Below are positions 8,991-17,591 of a stretch of 42,571 nucleotides of DNA, piece by piece. The notes below the pieces were generated by a model, which saw only the letters and a program-made list of their open reading frames with translations, made no database searches and was not told the origin of the DNA. The stretch is from Opitutia bacterium UBA977. GTDB taxonomy: Bacteria; Verrucomicrobiota; Verrucomicrobiia; Opitutales; Coraliomargaritaceae. A program made the position numbers and the translations under genes. Every line of letters begins with the position of its first letter. The first letter of the stretch is position 1. The stretch covers positions 1-42,571 of the forward strand of contig DBBT01000091.1 of NCBI GenBank assembly GCA_002292345.1, written 5' to 3'.

Positions 8991-9223
8991 ATTTATGCGC
9001 CCTCATAGGTTCAGCAAATAGTTGATCTGTCATTTAGTGAAGGTTAGTCTCGAATCCTTTGATGCGCAGTCGAGCATTCGCCCCTCACTTTTAGTCATCT
9101 CGCCCGTGACGACCGAATATCTCCCAAACTCGTAAAAGAATCTTAAATAAAGAGCCGAAGACCCTTGAATCCTGCTGAATTCAGTTTACCTCGCAAAATT
9201 CTGGCATACTGTTCCAATTAATT

Positions 9224-10081
9224 ATGAGTGAAGAATCAGAAGAGCCAAAAGCGCCCAAACTAAAATTATCCAGCTCGAGAAATCAGCCGGAAAAACTGAA
9301 AAGTGCCCGTTCAGCGAGCGCAACCTCAAGTGCCAGCGCCAGTCTTTCCTCAAAAACAGACGCCTCACCGTTAGAGACTCCCAGCACCGCGAGCAAGCCA
9401 GCACCCGTACTCAAGGCGACCCCATCGCCAGTCGAGGTGAAACCACCGCCAGTCAAGCTAACACCGCCTCCTCAGGCGCAGCAACCCGCGCCCCGCACAA
9501 GTGGCAGTGCCTCAGCAAAAATCAAGGAATCCGCCACAGCAGCCACCGAATCTCCGAAAAAAGATAATCACTTGAGCAGCATTCTAATCGTTGCCGCCAT
9601 ACTATTTATACTTGCCGCAGCCGCAGGTGGCATCTGGTTCCTACTTCGTAGCGATGAGCCCGAACAGGTTGAAGGTACTGAGATCGCTGCACCCGCAGCA
9701 GCCCCGTCCAATCCAGTCGAACGCGCAAAAGCCAGCATCGCAACAGTGCCTGACCGTAATCTGGATAAAGCACTTGAGACTGAACCGGCCCCCGAGCCGA
9801 GCACTCAGGTGTTAGCAGAGCCGATCGCAGCAGAGCTCATTGCAGTAGAGCCCAGCCCAACAATCCCCATCAGCCTCAAAGAATCCGTATCAAAGTATTT
9901 ACAAAATATCCATATCGGCGGCATCCGGACGGGCGAGCGAGCTCGGATCATGCTCGATGGCGAAAACTACAACATTAACGACACCGTAGAAGCCACCACT
10001 GGCCTAGTATTTATAGGAATTCGTGACCAACGGTTGCTATTTAAAGACCGCAACGGAATAATATATGTTAAAAGCTTCTGA
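9224..10081 (+). CDS. Single-pass membrane protein with GspB/PilP-like C-terminal domain
   Basis: A 285-residue protein that I do not recognise as a named gene. Residues 1-115 are a disordered cytoplasmic region rich in Ser, Ala, Pro and Lys. One membrane helix lies at about 118-141 (ILIVAAILFILAAAAGGIWF). A second Pro/Ala/Glu-rich linker follows, then a compact C-terminal domain at about 215-285 with GGIRTGERARIMLDGENYN and a final beta-strand pattern RLLFKDRNGIIYVKSF. That tail resembles the small beta domain of type II secretion protein GspB or of pilus protein PilP, suggesting a periplasmic partner-binding role. It is followed 39 bases later by a lipoprotein gene and probably shares its transcript. 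Confidence 0.55.
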   Translation: MSEESEEPKAPKLKLSSSRNQPEKLKSARSASATSSASASLSSKTDASPLETPSTASKPAPVLKATPSPVEVKPPPVKLTPPPQAQQPAPRTSGSASAKIKESATAATESPKKDNHLSSILIVAAILFILAAAAGGIWFLLRSDEPEQVEGTEIAAPAAAPSNPVERAKASIATVPDRNLDKALETEPAPEPSTQVLAEPIAAELIAVEPSPTIPISLKESVSKYLQNIHIGGIRTGERARIMLDGENYNINDTVEATTGLVFIGIRDQRLLFKDRNGIIYVKSF

Positions 10082-10120
10082 TTGCACTCTACTAAAAAAT
10101 CATTTCTTATACGCACAATT

Positions 10121-10513
10121 ATGAAAGTGAAAGCAACAATCCTCTCCATCCTCACACTCACTGTAGTCTTTTTTTCTGGCTGCACGACACCAGTCGCAAT
10201 CGATCCGATGACAGGTCAACAGCAGACTGCGAAATACCAATCCGGTTTCTTCTACGCGCCTATTACAGATGATGCGAACGCTGTTTTCTTGACCGCAATT
10301 CGCGTAATAGACGACATGGGACTTCTTCGAACTGGCGAAATCCACAAAGATGACTATATCAAGATCTTCGCTCGTCAAGTCGGCGACAAAGAAGTGGTAG
10401 TTCGCATCCAGCAAATCGCAGCAGGCGAGTCTGAAATACGTATTCGTGTTGGCGTGCTAGGCGACCTGCCACAATCGCAGATCATCTACGCAAAGATCCG
10501 CGACGCAATGTAG
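10121..10513 (+). CDS. Small outer-envelope lipoprotein (DUF3568-like)
   Basis: A 130-residue protein starting at the ATG at 10121. It has a lipoprotein signal peptide (MKVKATILSILTLTVVFFSG) and a lipobox cysteine directly after FSG. The mature part is small and mixed alpha/beta: YQSGFFYAPITDDAN, a helix AVFLTAIRVIDDMGL, then strands IKIFARQVGDKEVVVRIQQ and ESEIRIRVGVLGD. This resembles the DUF3568 family of small lipoproteins; function is unknown. A strong terminator follows directly, so it ends the unit that begins at 9224. An alternative TTG start at 10082 would add 13 residues before the signal peptide and is less likely. Confidence 0.65.
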   Translation: MKVKATILSILTLTVVFFSGCTTPVAIDPMTGQQQTAKYQSGFFYAPITDDANAVFLTAIRVIDDMGLLRTGEIHKDDYIKIFARQVGDKEVVVRIQQIAAGESEIRIRVGVLGDLPQSQIIYAKIRDAM

Positions 10514-10534
10514 TCTCGACTACAAAACCTTTCC

Positions 10535-10568
10535 AAACCGCCTTTCCACTTGGATCGGCGGTTTTTTT
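10535..10568 (+). terminator. Rho-independent terminator after the lipoprotein gene
   Basis: An 8-base stem AAACCGCC (10535-10542) pairs with GGCGGTTT (10557-10564) across a 14-base loop, followed by a T run to 10568. It lies 22 bases past the stop codon. Confidence 0.85.
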
Positions 10569-10615
10569 ATGTTTTCTTCAACTCCTCTGAATCATCTTTT
10601 ACACCTAAAACAAAT

Positions 10616-11602
10616 ATGAGCTCACCATTTACCATCATCGGCGTCGGCAGCCCCATCGTCGATGCTATCGCACAAGTCCAAGACAACTTCATCGAGCAAA
10701 TCGATGGCGACAAAGGCGGAATGGTACTCGTCGATGCCCCTACGATCGAGATGCTGCTAAGCTCCCTACCCGAGACCCCAACTAAAGCGCCTGGCGGCTC
10801 TGCGGGTAACACTCTGTTCGCGCTCGCACGCATGGCGAACAACACCTGTTTCCTCGGCAAAATAGGCAACTGCTCAGAAGGCGAATTCTACCAGCAGCAA
10901 TTCATTCAACTCGGCGGCGATAGTTCCCGTTTCAAAATCGGCGAGCAAGCCAATGGCCAATGCATCTCGCTGGTCACGCCCGACGGAGAACGAACCATGC
11001 GCACCAACCTCGGCGCCGCGATGACCCTTGCGCCCGAAGAAATTTCAGCCGCAGATTTTGCCGGATGCGATCATGCACACATAGAAGGCTACCTACTCTT
11101 TAATGAAGCACTGATGATGCGTGTGCTCGAATCCGCCAAAGCCGCAGGCTGCACCATTAGTCTCGATCTCGCCTCATTTGAGGTGGTCCATGCGACCAGT
11201 GCCATTTTGCCAGCCATCCTACGCGACTACGTCGATATCGTCTTTGCCAACGAGGAAGAGGCCGAAGCATTCACAGGAATCAAAGATGACTACCATGCCA
11301 TGGCCACGAAGCTCGCCGAGTATTGTGAGATCGTCGCCGTCAAAGTCGGGGCACACGGCTCATACATCGCACACCACGGTGAAGTCACTAAAATCGAACC
11401 AATGCACGCCGCCAAAGTTATCGACACCACTGGTGCCGGTGATCTCTGGGCAGCAGGCTTTCTGCACGGCTGGTCACATCAACTCGACCACGCTCAATCT
11501 GCAAAAATAGGCTCCATCCTCGGCGCCGCCGTCGTGCAAGTCCAAGGCAGTGTGCTCCCTGCGCATGTATGGGACGACGTCATGAGCGCGATCCAAGTAT
11601 AA
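10616..11602 (+). CDS. PfkB-family carbohydrate (adenosine-type) kinase
   Basis: A 328-residue cytoplasmic kinase. I chose the ATG at 10616 because the family's first strand ([16 protein letters not shown]) follows at once; a longer frame from 10550 begins inside the terminator. The N-terminal PfkB signature is present as [14 protein letters not shown] and the C-terminal one as [16 protein letters not shown], whose Asp is the catalytic base and whose GAGD forms the anion hole. The pattern, including [13 protein letters not shown] and the NEEEA.AFTG segment, is closest to the adenosine kinase/ribokinase branch of predicted sugar or nucleoside kinases. The exact substrate is not readable. proA follows after 31 bases. 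Confidence 0.88.
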   Translation: MSSPFTIIGVGSPIVDAIAQVQDNFIEQIDGDKGGMVLVDAPTIEMLLSSLPETPTKAPGGSAGNTLFALARMANNTCFLGKIGNCSEGEFYQQQFIQLGGDSSRFKIGEQANGQCISLVTPDGERTMRTNLGAAMTLAPEEISAADFAGCDHAHIEGYLLFNEALMMRVLESAKAAGCTISLDLASFEVVHATSAILPAILRDYVDIVFANEEEAEAFTGIKDDYHAMATKLAEYCEIVAVKVGAHGSYIAHHGEVTKIEPMHAAKVIDTTGAGDLWAAGFLHGWSHQLDHAQSAKIGSILGAAVVQVQGSVLPAHVWDDVMSAIQV

Positions 11603-11611
11603 CCCTCCAGT

Positions 11612-11632
11612 CTCAGCCTTCAGCCCTCAAGT
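11612..11632 (+). repeat. CTCAGC...CCTCAAGT leader element before proA
   Basis: A single unit starting CTCAGCCTTC and ending CCCTCAAGT, one base before the ATG at 11634. It is preceded by a partial copy (CCTCCAGT, 11604-11611). Same orientation and placement as the copies before 51, 27416 and 40450. Confidence 0.65.
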
Positions 11633-11633
11633 C

Positions 11634-12905
11634 ATGGACCCCGATCAAATCACCACACTCATCGAAGACATTGCCAAGCGCGCACGCGCCGCATCCCTCG
11701 AACTAGCCACGCTCTCCACTGAAGCGAAAAATGGTTTTCTTAAACAGCTCGCGCAAAAGCTAGTCGAACAAACCGATGACATTCTAAAAGCGAATGTCCT
11801 CGATTTGGAAGCAGCCAAGGCCATGGAGCTCTCCGGACCTATGTTGGAGCGTCTCAGCCTATCCGCCGAGCGTATCGCAGATATGGCTGCAGGCGTGATT
11901 CAAGTCGCATCCCTCCCCGACCCTGTCGGCGCAGAGATCGAGCGCCTCTCTCCACCCAAAGGCTTTGACCTGCGTAAGATTCGTGTGCCAATGGGCGTCA
12001 TAGGCATCATCTATGAATCACGCCCAAATGTGACGGTGGACTGTGCCATTCTTTGCCTTAAATCAGGCAACGCCTCAATCCTTCGCGGCGGTAAGGAAGC
12101 GTATCATAGTAATATGAAGCTCGCCGAAATTATTCGTGCAACACTCAAAGAAACAGGCATCAACGAAGACGCCGTCCAAGTCATACCCACCACTGACCGA
12201 TCGGCGCTCAACGTCTTGCTCAAGCAAGATGATACGATCCACTGCATCATCCCCCGTGGCGGCGAAAGCCTCATCCGCTTCACCGTCGAGAACAGCCGTA
12301 TCCCAGTGATTAAGCACTACACTGGAGTCTGCTCTATCTACATCGATGCCGCAGCAGATGCGGACAAGTCCGAATCGATTTTAATCAACGCTAAATGCCA
12401 ACGACCTAGCGTCTGCAATGCAGCGGAAAATCTCATCGTGCATCAAGGCGCCACCGCACAGCTTCCACAACTTGCCAAAGCACTACATGACAACGGCGTC
12501 CAGCTGCGTGTAGAGCCAAAGGCCAAAGCAATCCTCACAGGCACAGGCCTGCCATTGGTGGATGCCACGCCTGAAGATTTTGGCACCGAATATTCCGACC
12601 TAATCATCTCAATCGCAGTGGTTGCAGATACTAAAGCCGCCATCGAGCTGATCAATGCCAATGGATCAGGACATAGCGATGCAATCATTACCGAAGATAC
12701 CGATGCCGCACGTCTCTTCCTTGCGAGAGTCGACGCATCCACCGTCTATCACAATGCTTCAACGCGCTTCACTGATGGCTTCGAATTCGGCCTCGGTGCG
12801 GAGATTGGCATTTCAACCGACCGCCTACATGCCCGAGGCCCCATGGGGCTCAACGAGCTGTGCACTTATAAATACGTGATCCACGGAAAAGGCGAAATCA
12901 GGTAA
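11634..12905 (+). CDS. proA: Glutamate-5-semialdehyde dehydrogenase
   Basis: A 423-residue cytoplasmic enzyme reducing gamma-glutamyl phosphate to glutamate semialdehyde with NADPH, the second step of proline synthesis. Family landmarks are in order: [44 protein letters not shown], then [14 protein letters not shown] with the catalytic Cys261, and the C-terminal [15 protein letters not shown]. Length is standard. The usual partner proB (glutamate 5-kinase) is not in this window. The leader carries the recurrent CTCAGC element in place of a Shine-Dalgarno. The upstream kinase is a PfkB protein, not ProB. Confidence 0.96.
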   Translation: MDPDQITTLIEDIAKRARAASLELATLSTEAKNGFLKQLAQKLVEQTDDILKANVLDLEAAKAMELSGPMLERLSLSAERIADMAAGVIQVASLPDPVGAEIERLSPPKGFDLRKIRVPMGVIGIIYESRPNVTVDCAILCLKSGNASILRGGKEAYHSNMKLAEIIRATLKETGINEDAVQVIPTTDRSALNVLLKQDDTIHCIIPRGGESLIRFTVENSRIPVIKHYTGVCSIYIDAAADADKSESILINAKCQRPSVCNAAENLIVHQGATAQLPQLAKALHDNGVQLRVEPKAKAILTGTGLPLVDATPEDFGTEYSDLIISIAVVADTKAAIELINANGSGHSDAIITEDTDAARLFLARVDASTVYHNASTRFTDGFEFGLGAEIGISTDRLHARGPMGLNELCTYKYVIHGKGEIR

Positions 12906-12974
12906 GCACGCAAAACACATCTGCATAAGCAAAGCCGTCGAAATCAGCTCCCGAGTTTCGCTACACCAAAACCT

Positions 12975-14123
12975 CTACTGCTTTGGGTCGATAAATGGGC
13001 TGCTTGGCTTCGACTCGTCTTCGGCCATTTTCTGTTCTGTTTTCAGGCGCAGTTGGCCGCAGGCTGCATTAATATCGTGTCCCTTCTCGCGACGAATTGT
13101 CACCGACACACCGCCCTTGCGCAGCACATCAACAAACGCATCCTGACGAGGCACGCTGGGGCGCTGCCACTCTAGTCCCTCAACCTTGTTGTAAGGGATG
13201 CAATTCACGTGTGCATGTAGATCACGGGCGATTTTAGTTAACGCCTTGGCCTGATCAAGGCTGTCATTGACGTTCTTGATCATAATAAACTCCAGCGTCA
13301 ACATTCGGCCATGCTTCTGTTGAAAAGCTTTCACCGCCGGCAACAGCTCTTCCAACGGATACTTTTTATTGATCGGCATGATCTGGTCACGCACTTCATT
13401 GGTCGCACCGTGCAGCGAAATCGCCAGTCGCACAGGCACACTTTCGTCTGCCAGCTTCAGAATCTGTGGCGCTAGGCCTGAAGTCGAAACCGTAATACGG
13501 CGGGCACCGAAATTGAGGCCCCAATCTGCATTTAAAATCTTAATCGTCTGTACCAATGAATCATAGTTCGCGAGCGGCTCACCCATACCCATGAACACGA
13601 TGTTATCAAACGAGGCGATCTCTTCCTTAGCACGCTTGGTATGCGCATCCTCACGGCGGCAAATATGCATCAACTGCGACACCACCTCCGCCGCCATCAA
13701 ATTACGCCGAAAGCCAGCGAGCCCCGAAGCGCAAAACTTACAGCCATAAGCGCAACCCACCTGAATCGACACACATACGGTTTTGCGTGAATTCTCCTGC
13801 CCCACTCCCGTCTGTGGCGCACGGATCAACACCGTTTCGATCAAAGACTTGTCTTCCAATTCCAGCAACAGCTTCTGGGTGACATCGTCCGAGCGCTTAT
13901 CAATTAACGATGAAGTCGGATATAAAATATAGTGAGTATCCAGCCAAGCGCGAAAGGCCTTCGGCAAATTGCTCATAGCATCCCACTGGTCCACGCGCTT
14001 CTTGTAAAGCCACTCCATCACCTGTTTCGCACGAAAGCTCGGAAAGCCCGCCGCTTCGACACTCACTTTGAGGCTTTCTAGGGTTTCGCCAAATAGGCTC
14101 GGTTTTTTCGGGGTAAATTTCAC
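12975..14123 (-). CDS. rlmN: Dual-specificity RNA methyltransferase RlmN
   Basis: A radical-SAM enzyme that methylates C2 of A2503 in 23S rRNA and A37 in some tRNAs. With the GTG start at 14123 it has 382 residues. The [4Fe-4S] motif CAYGCKFC places cysteines at about 124, 128 and 131. GMGEPL, RRITVSTSGL and LAISLHGA follow, and the late AACGQL holds the conserved mechanistic cysteine. The upstream extension to a TTG at 14192 would add 23 residues without family character, so I prefer the GTG, whose next residues KFTPKKPSLFG.TLESL fit the N-terminal domain. No good Shine-Dalgarno marks either start. Divergent from radC. Confidence 0.93.
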   Translation of the reverse strand: MKFTPKKPSLFGETLESLKVSVEAAGFPSFRAKQVMEWLYKKRVDQWDAMSNLPKAFRAWLDTHYILYPTSSLIDKRSDDVTQKLLLELEDKSLIETVLIRAPQTGVGQENSRKTVCVSIQVGCAYGCKFCASGLAGFRRNLMAAEVVSQLMHICRREDAHTKRAKEEIASFDNIVFMGMGEPLANYDSLVQTIKILNADWGLNFGARRITVSTSGLAPQILKLADESVPVRLAISLHGATNEVRDQIMPINKKYPLEELLPAVKAFQQKHGRMLTLEFIMIKNVNDSLDQAKALTKIARDLHAHVNCIPYNKVEGLEWQRPSVPRQDAFVDVLRKGGVSVTIRREKGHDINAACGQLRLKTEQKMAEDESKPSSPFIDPKQ

Positions 14124-14224
14124 GAGGGCGACGTTGCACGGATTTCTAAGAATCTCCACCGAAATCTGACTACTGAGGGTTCGTGTTTGCAAAAATTAAA
14201 AAGCTCAACAATATAAGTGAACAG

Positions 14225-14944
14225 ATGAGCACATTTTATCAAACCACCCGTCGGATTAAAGACATGGTCGCCAGCGAGCGTCCACAAGAGCGATTAGCCA
14301 AACACGGCGCCAAAGCACTCAGTGATTGTGAAATCCTCGCGATGATTTTACGCAGCGGGCCCCGTGGTATTGATGTCCTCACCATGTCCAGCGATCTACT
14401 CAACGCCGCAGGCTCACTCACTCACCTACTGCGCTGGACGGCCGCTGACTTCCAAAAGATTAAGGGGATCGGCACCGTTAAATCGCTTCAATTGATGGCA
14501 GTCATGGATTTCGCGCGCCGTATTTTGCAAGAAGACGATTCGGTCGAAACAATCTTCGATACACCCGAAGTCGTGGCAAACCACTTTCGCACTCTGATCG
14601 CAGGCGCAGAAGTCGAGCATTTTTGGACACTCTGCCTCGACCGTAAAAATCGCTTAATTCAACGCATCGAGGTCACCGTGGGAACGGCGTCTTCGTGTCT
14701 CGTGCACCCCAGAGAAGTATTCAAGGAAGCGATCCGCCTGAGCGCATCGGCCATCCTCGTCGCTCACAACCACCCTAGCGGTGACCCCGCTCCTAGCCGT
14801 GCCGACATACAAGTAACTCGCCAACTACGCGAAGCCGCCAAAGTCATTGGCATCGACCTACTCGACCACATTATTCTTGGTCAAAAGAACAAAGACCCTA
14901 GAGGTATCGGTCTCTATAGCTTCAACGAAGCAGGCTTGATTTAG
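14225..14944 (+). CDS. radC: RadC family JAMM/MPN-domain protein
   Basis: A 239-residue protein: an N-terminal helix-hairpin-helix region (ERPQERLAKHGAKALSDCE; later FQKIKGIGTVKSLQL) and a C-terminal JAMM metalloprotease-like domain with the metal motif H-x-H-x10-D in AHNHPSGDPAPSRAD. Family length is normal. RadC was first linked to DNA repair, but its molecular function is still unproven. The ATG at 14225 is chosen over a GTG at 14183 because family members begin a few residues before the RIKDM...ERP.ERL block. It ends 8 bases before a convergent methyltransferase gene. Confidence 0.92.
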   Translation: MSTFYQTTRRIKDMVASERPQERLAKHGAKALSDCEILAMILRSGPRGIDVLTMSSDLLNAAGSLTHLLRWTAADFQKIKGIGTVKSLQLMAVMDFARRILQEDDSVETIFDTPEVVANHFRTLIAGAEVEHFWTLCLDRKNRLIQRIEVTVGTASSCLVHPREVFKEAIRLSASAILVAHNHPSGDPAPSRADIQVTRQLREAAKVIGIDLLDHIILGQKNKDPRGIGLYSFNEAGLI

Positions 14945-14952
14945 CCAAAAAT

Positions 14953-15687
14953 CTAGGGCTTTTGCACCGCCCAGAAACGGCAATCATCAGAAAAGGCCGC
15001 CACTTCCGGTGACTCGTGCGCGAGTTGCGAGCGCATCACAGTGGCCTCGACTCGAAAACCGACCCGTGCAAGTACTGCCTCCATTTCCTGCACAGAGGGC
15101 ACGTGCATATAGTGATCACCATCAGCGGTCGCTTCCGTGCGATCACCATAATCATCCAAGTCAGCCGATTGATTGGCCTCTTGCCAGCGGCGCTGTTCTT
15201 CGATCCAGAAGCTGCGGTGCGGTGAGCGATCACGATCATGCGAGGTAAATACAAACCAAGCGCCTGGCCGAATCACTCGATAGATTTCACTCAGTGCCTG
15301 CTCGCGTTGAGCGGCCTGCGGGATCTGCATCAGCCCATTAAACCCAAAAATGGCACCATCAAAAGCGTTGTCATCAAATTCCAAATCCGTGGCATCACAG
15401 ACACGCAGCGGGATATTGTATTCCAATAAGGTAGATAGATGGCGCGCTCGCTTGATCATCTTTCGTGAATAATCGGTCGCCATGATATTGGTGTAGCCCA
15501 ACTCATGCAGCCCAAGGGCAATCCTCCCAGCCCCACATCCTAGCTCGAGCAAGGAATCACTGGGCTCAAAGACGCGAGTAAATATCTTTTCCTCTGATTG
15601 CCACAGCCCCAAACGCTCAGCTGCGTTTGCGTAGTGTTCTACCACAGATTCAGAATCAAAATATTTGAGCACAGTTTCGCGATCCAT
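14953..15687 (-). CDS. Class I SAM-dependent methyltransferase
   Basis: A 244-residue protein starting at the ATG at 15687 ([20 protein letters not shown]). An earlier start at 15723 adds residues of no clear character. The Rossmann-fold landmarks are [21 protein letters not shown] (motif I region), [32 protein letters not shown] and [18 protein letters not shown]. The acceptor cannot be told from sequence; small-molecule or tRNA-type methyl transfer are both possible. It is convergent with radC and divergent from the membrane-module gene that starts at 15825. Confidence 0.82.
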   Translation of the reverse strand: MDRETVLKYFDSESVVEHYANAAERLGLWQSEEKIFTRVFEPSDSLLELGCGAGRIALGLHELGYTNIMATDYSRKMIKRARHLSTLLEYNIPLRVCDATDLEFDDNAFDGAIFGFNGLMQIPQAAQREQALSEIYRVIRPGAWFVFTSHDRDRSPHRSFWIEEQRRWQEANQSADLDDYGDRTEATADGDHYMHVPSVQEMEAVLARVGFRVEATVMRSQLAHESPEVAAFSDDCRFWAVQKP

Positions 15688-15824
15688 TCTCAAAACAAAC
15701 GACGCACACGCCCGATTTGGCAATTCTTATCTAGTGCACGACCCTCTATAAATTCACACAATTAGTGACATCTACTTCTTGCCACCGGAATCGTTATCTC
15801 CAAGGTCTGACTTACTTTTACAAC

Positions 15825-17480
15825 ATGGTCGCTTTACTCAAAACGCTTATCCTACTGATCATCGCCACCGCATTGGCCATTACGGCGCTGCTAGTGCCAG
15901 CACAGATACGCTCCGTTGATCCGACAGTGGTCGAGCTCGCCGGCGCTAACAGTAGCTCAGTTGAAGACAAGATTTGGGAGGAAATCAATGCCGCCTATGT
16001 CGGCCCCGCACAACGATTCGCAGCAGCGACCGGCAGTCAAGACCCCGCCCAGCAGACGCAAATCCAACTGCTCTTAGACCAAAATCCGAACTTTGCCAGT
16101 AGCGGCGGGCCTAACCGCGACTTTGAAGATTTACTCAAGCGCAGTGTCACTCAGCGTAAAAGTCGCGCCGTCATCCCTCAATTACTGCCTCGCAGCGAAC
16201 GCGCCTCACTCACCGAATCACTCTCCACTTCGCGTAATCGCAACGTCACCGCACTTCTAAGCATTCGCGACATCGCTGGCCTGTCACGCCTCCACCCAGC
16301 GAGTCACGCAGCTGGTGCTCCCTATGATGCAGGCGTGCTGACACTCGCGCTTCTCATCGAAGCTGGCCATTTTCAACCCAGCCTCGCCCAACAAATTGGC
16401 AATCTGGCAACTTTAGCCGCAGGTTATAATCCAGAGGCTACCATCGCCTGCGAAGATTTAGTCATCGGCACCCTCTCCCTCGGCCGTCAACTCGACTACA
16501 CCTCATTAGTCAGTCTTGCAGAATTGACCGAAACACTCGGCGATTGGTCGCAAATGGCCGCTCTCTTTCGCGCACAGCCAGATCGAATTGCCGAAAACTA
16601 CACCGCGTTGCGATTCTCAGAATCTCCCGACACACTTTATCGCTACCTCGCAGAGCAAACCGAAACTGGCAATCAAGACCTAGACTTTGCATTACGCCAT
16701 GGTCCTGGAGCCGTGAGCCATTTAATTCATACCGAGCAGCCGCTCTTTCAAGCCAGCTCAATACCAGGCACTGTCCTAAGCCTCCTAGCGCCCTTCCGTC
16801 CGCAGATCTTCGTCGAGATCACACTGCATAACAATACACTCGGACAAGCCCTCAAATTTGCTCTGCTCTTCCTCGCTGGTTTAGCGTTCGCATTTGCCAT
16901 GGGCAGTGCGTGGCGCAACAGTTTGGGCAATACCAGCACGGTATCGCGCAGCAACCCGATGGTCATGGCACGCGATATACTCATTAGCTTCGTCGTCGTC
17001 CTCACCATCTGGACCATCTTCGAACCCAACATCCTTAAATCTAAAGAATCTGTTTCAGACTCCGGGCCACGCATCGAATTTGCCGTAGCCGACTCACTTC
17101 AATCCATCAAATCACCCGTCAAATCCATGCAAGAGATCAACCAAGTCACACTCCTCGTCCTCGCCCTGTTCTTTATTATACAGCTCGTGATCTACTCGTT
17201 CTGTCTAATCAAGATCAAAGAAGTCAGCAAACAAGCACTCAGCTCAGACATGAAGCTGAAGCTACTCGATAACGAAGAGAACTTATTCGACTTCGGGCTC
17301 TATGTCGGTCTCGGTGGCACCGTGCTGTCCTTAATCCTCGTCGCAGTCGGCATCGTCGAAGCGAGCCTCATGGCTGCCTATGCGTCCACCTTGTTCGGTA
17401 TCCTCTTCACCGCGATCCTGAAAGTGATGCACCTTCGCCCCTACCGCCGCCAACTGATTCTCAGTGCTGACGCCGCTTAA
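15825..17480 (+). CDS. MotA/TolQ/ExbB-like membrane protein with large periplasmic domain
   Basis: A 551-residue inner-membrane protein, start chosen at the ATG at 15825 because the first helix (residues 5-24) follows it. A periplasmic domain of about 310 residues comes next, then helices at about 344-362, 384-402, 439-460, 490-511 and 514-535. Predicted topology puts both ends in the cytoplasm. The last two helices, GLGGTVLSLI (495-504) and ASLMAAYASTLFGILF, match the conserved TolQ/ExbB/MotA hairpin, with the cytoplasmic loop before it only about 28 residues long. The large periplasmic insertion after helix 1 is unlike the classical family. The next gene encodes a TolR/MotB-like partner 111 bases downstream. 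Similarity is from pattern reading, not alignment. Confidence 0.6.
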   Translation: MVALLKTLILLIIATALAITALLVPAQIRSVDPTVVELAGANSSSVEDKIWEEINAAYVGPAQRFAAATGSQDPAQQTQIQLLLDQNPNFASSGGPNRDFEDLLKRSVTQRKSRAVIPQLLPRSERASLTESLSTSRNRNVTALLSIRDIAGLSRLHPASHAAGAPYDAGVLTLALLIEAGHFQPSLAQQIGNLATLAAGYNPEATIACEDLVIGTLSLGRQLDYTSLVSLAELTETLGDWSQMAALFRAQPDRIAENYTALRFSESPDTLYRYLAEQTETGNQDLDFALRHGPGAVSHLIHTEQPLFQASSIPGTVLSLLAPFRPQIFVEITLHNNTLGQALKFALLFLAGLAFAFAMGSAWRNSLGNTSTVSRSNPMVMARDILISFVVVLTIWTIFEPNILKSKESVSDSGPRIEFAVADSLQSIKSPVKSMQEINQVTLLVLALFFIIQLVIYSFCLIKIKEVSKQALSSDMKLKLLDNEENLFDFGLYVGLGGTVLSLILVAVGIVEASLMAAYASTLFGILFTAILKVMHLRPYRRQLILSADAA

Positions 17481-17591
17481 ACGGCATCCACTTAAAACAA
17501 CAAAAGCGAACTGTAACAGGTATGAAGGTCGCTACTTTCCGACGTCGTTACCGATGACTTCCCACGTTTCAATTTTCCTACTCCGCCTACT

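Noticed and set aside
10550..10615. Extended N-terminus of the PfkB kinase
   Set aside because: It would begin inside the terminator hairpin and adds residues unlike any PfkB start.
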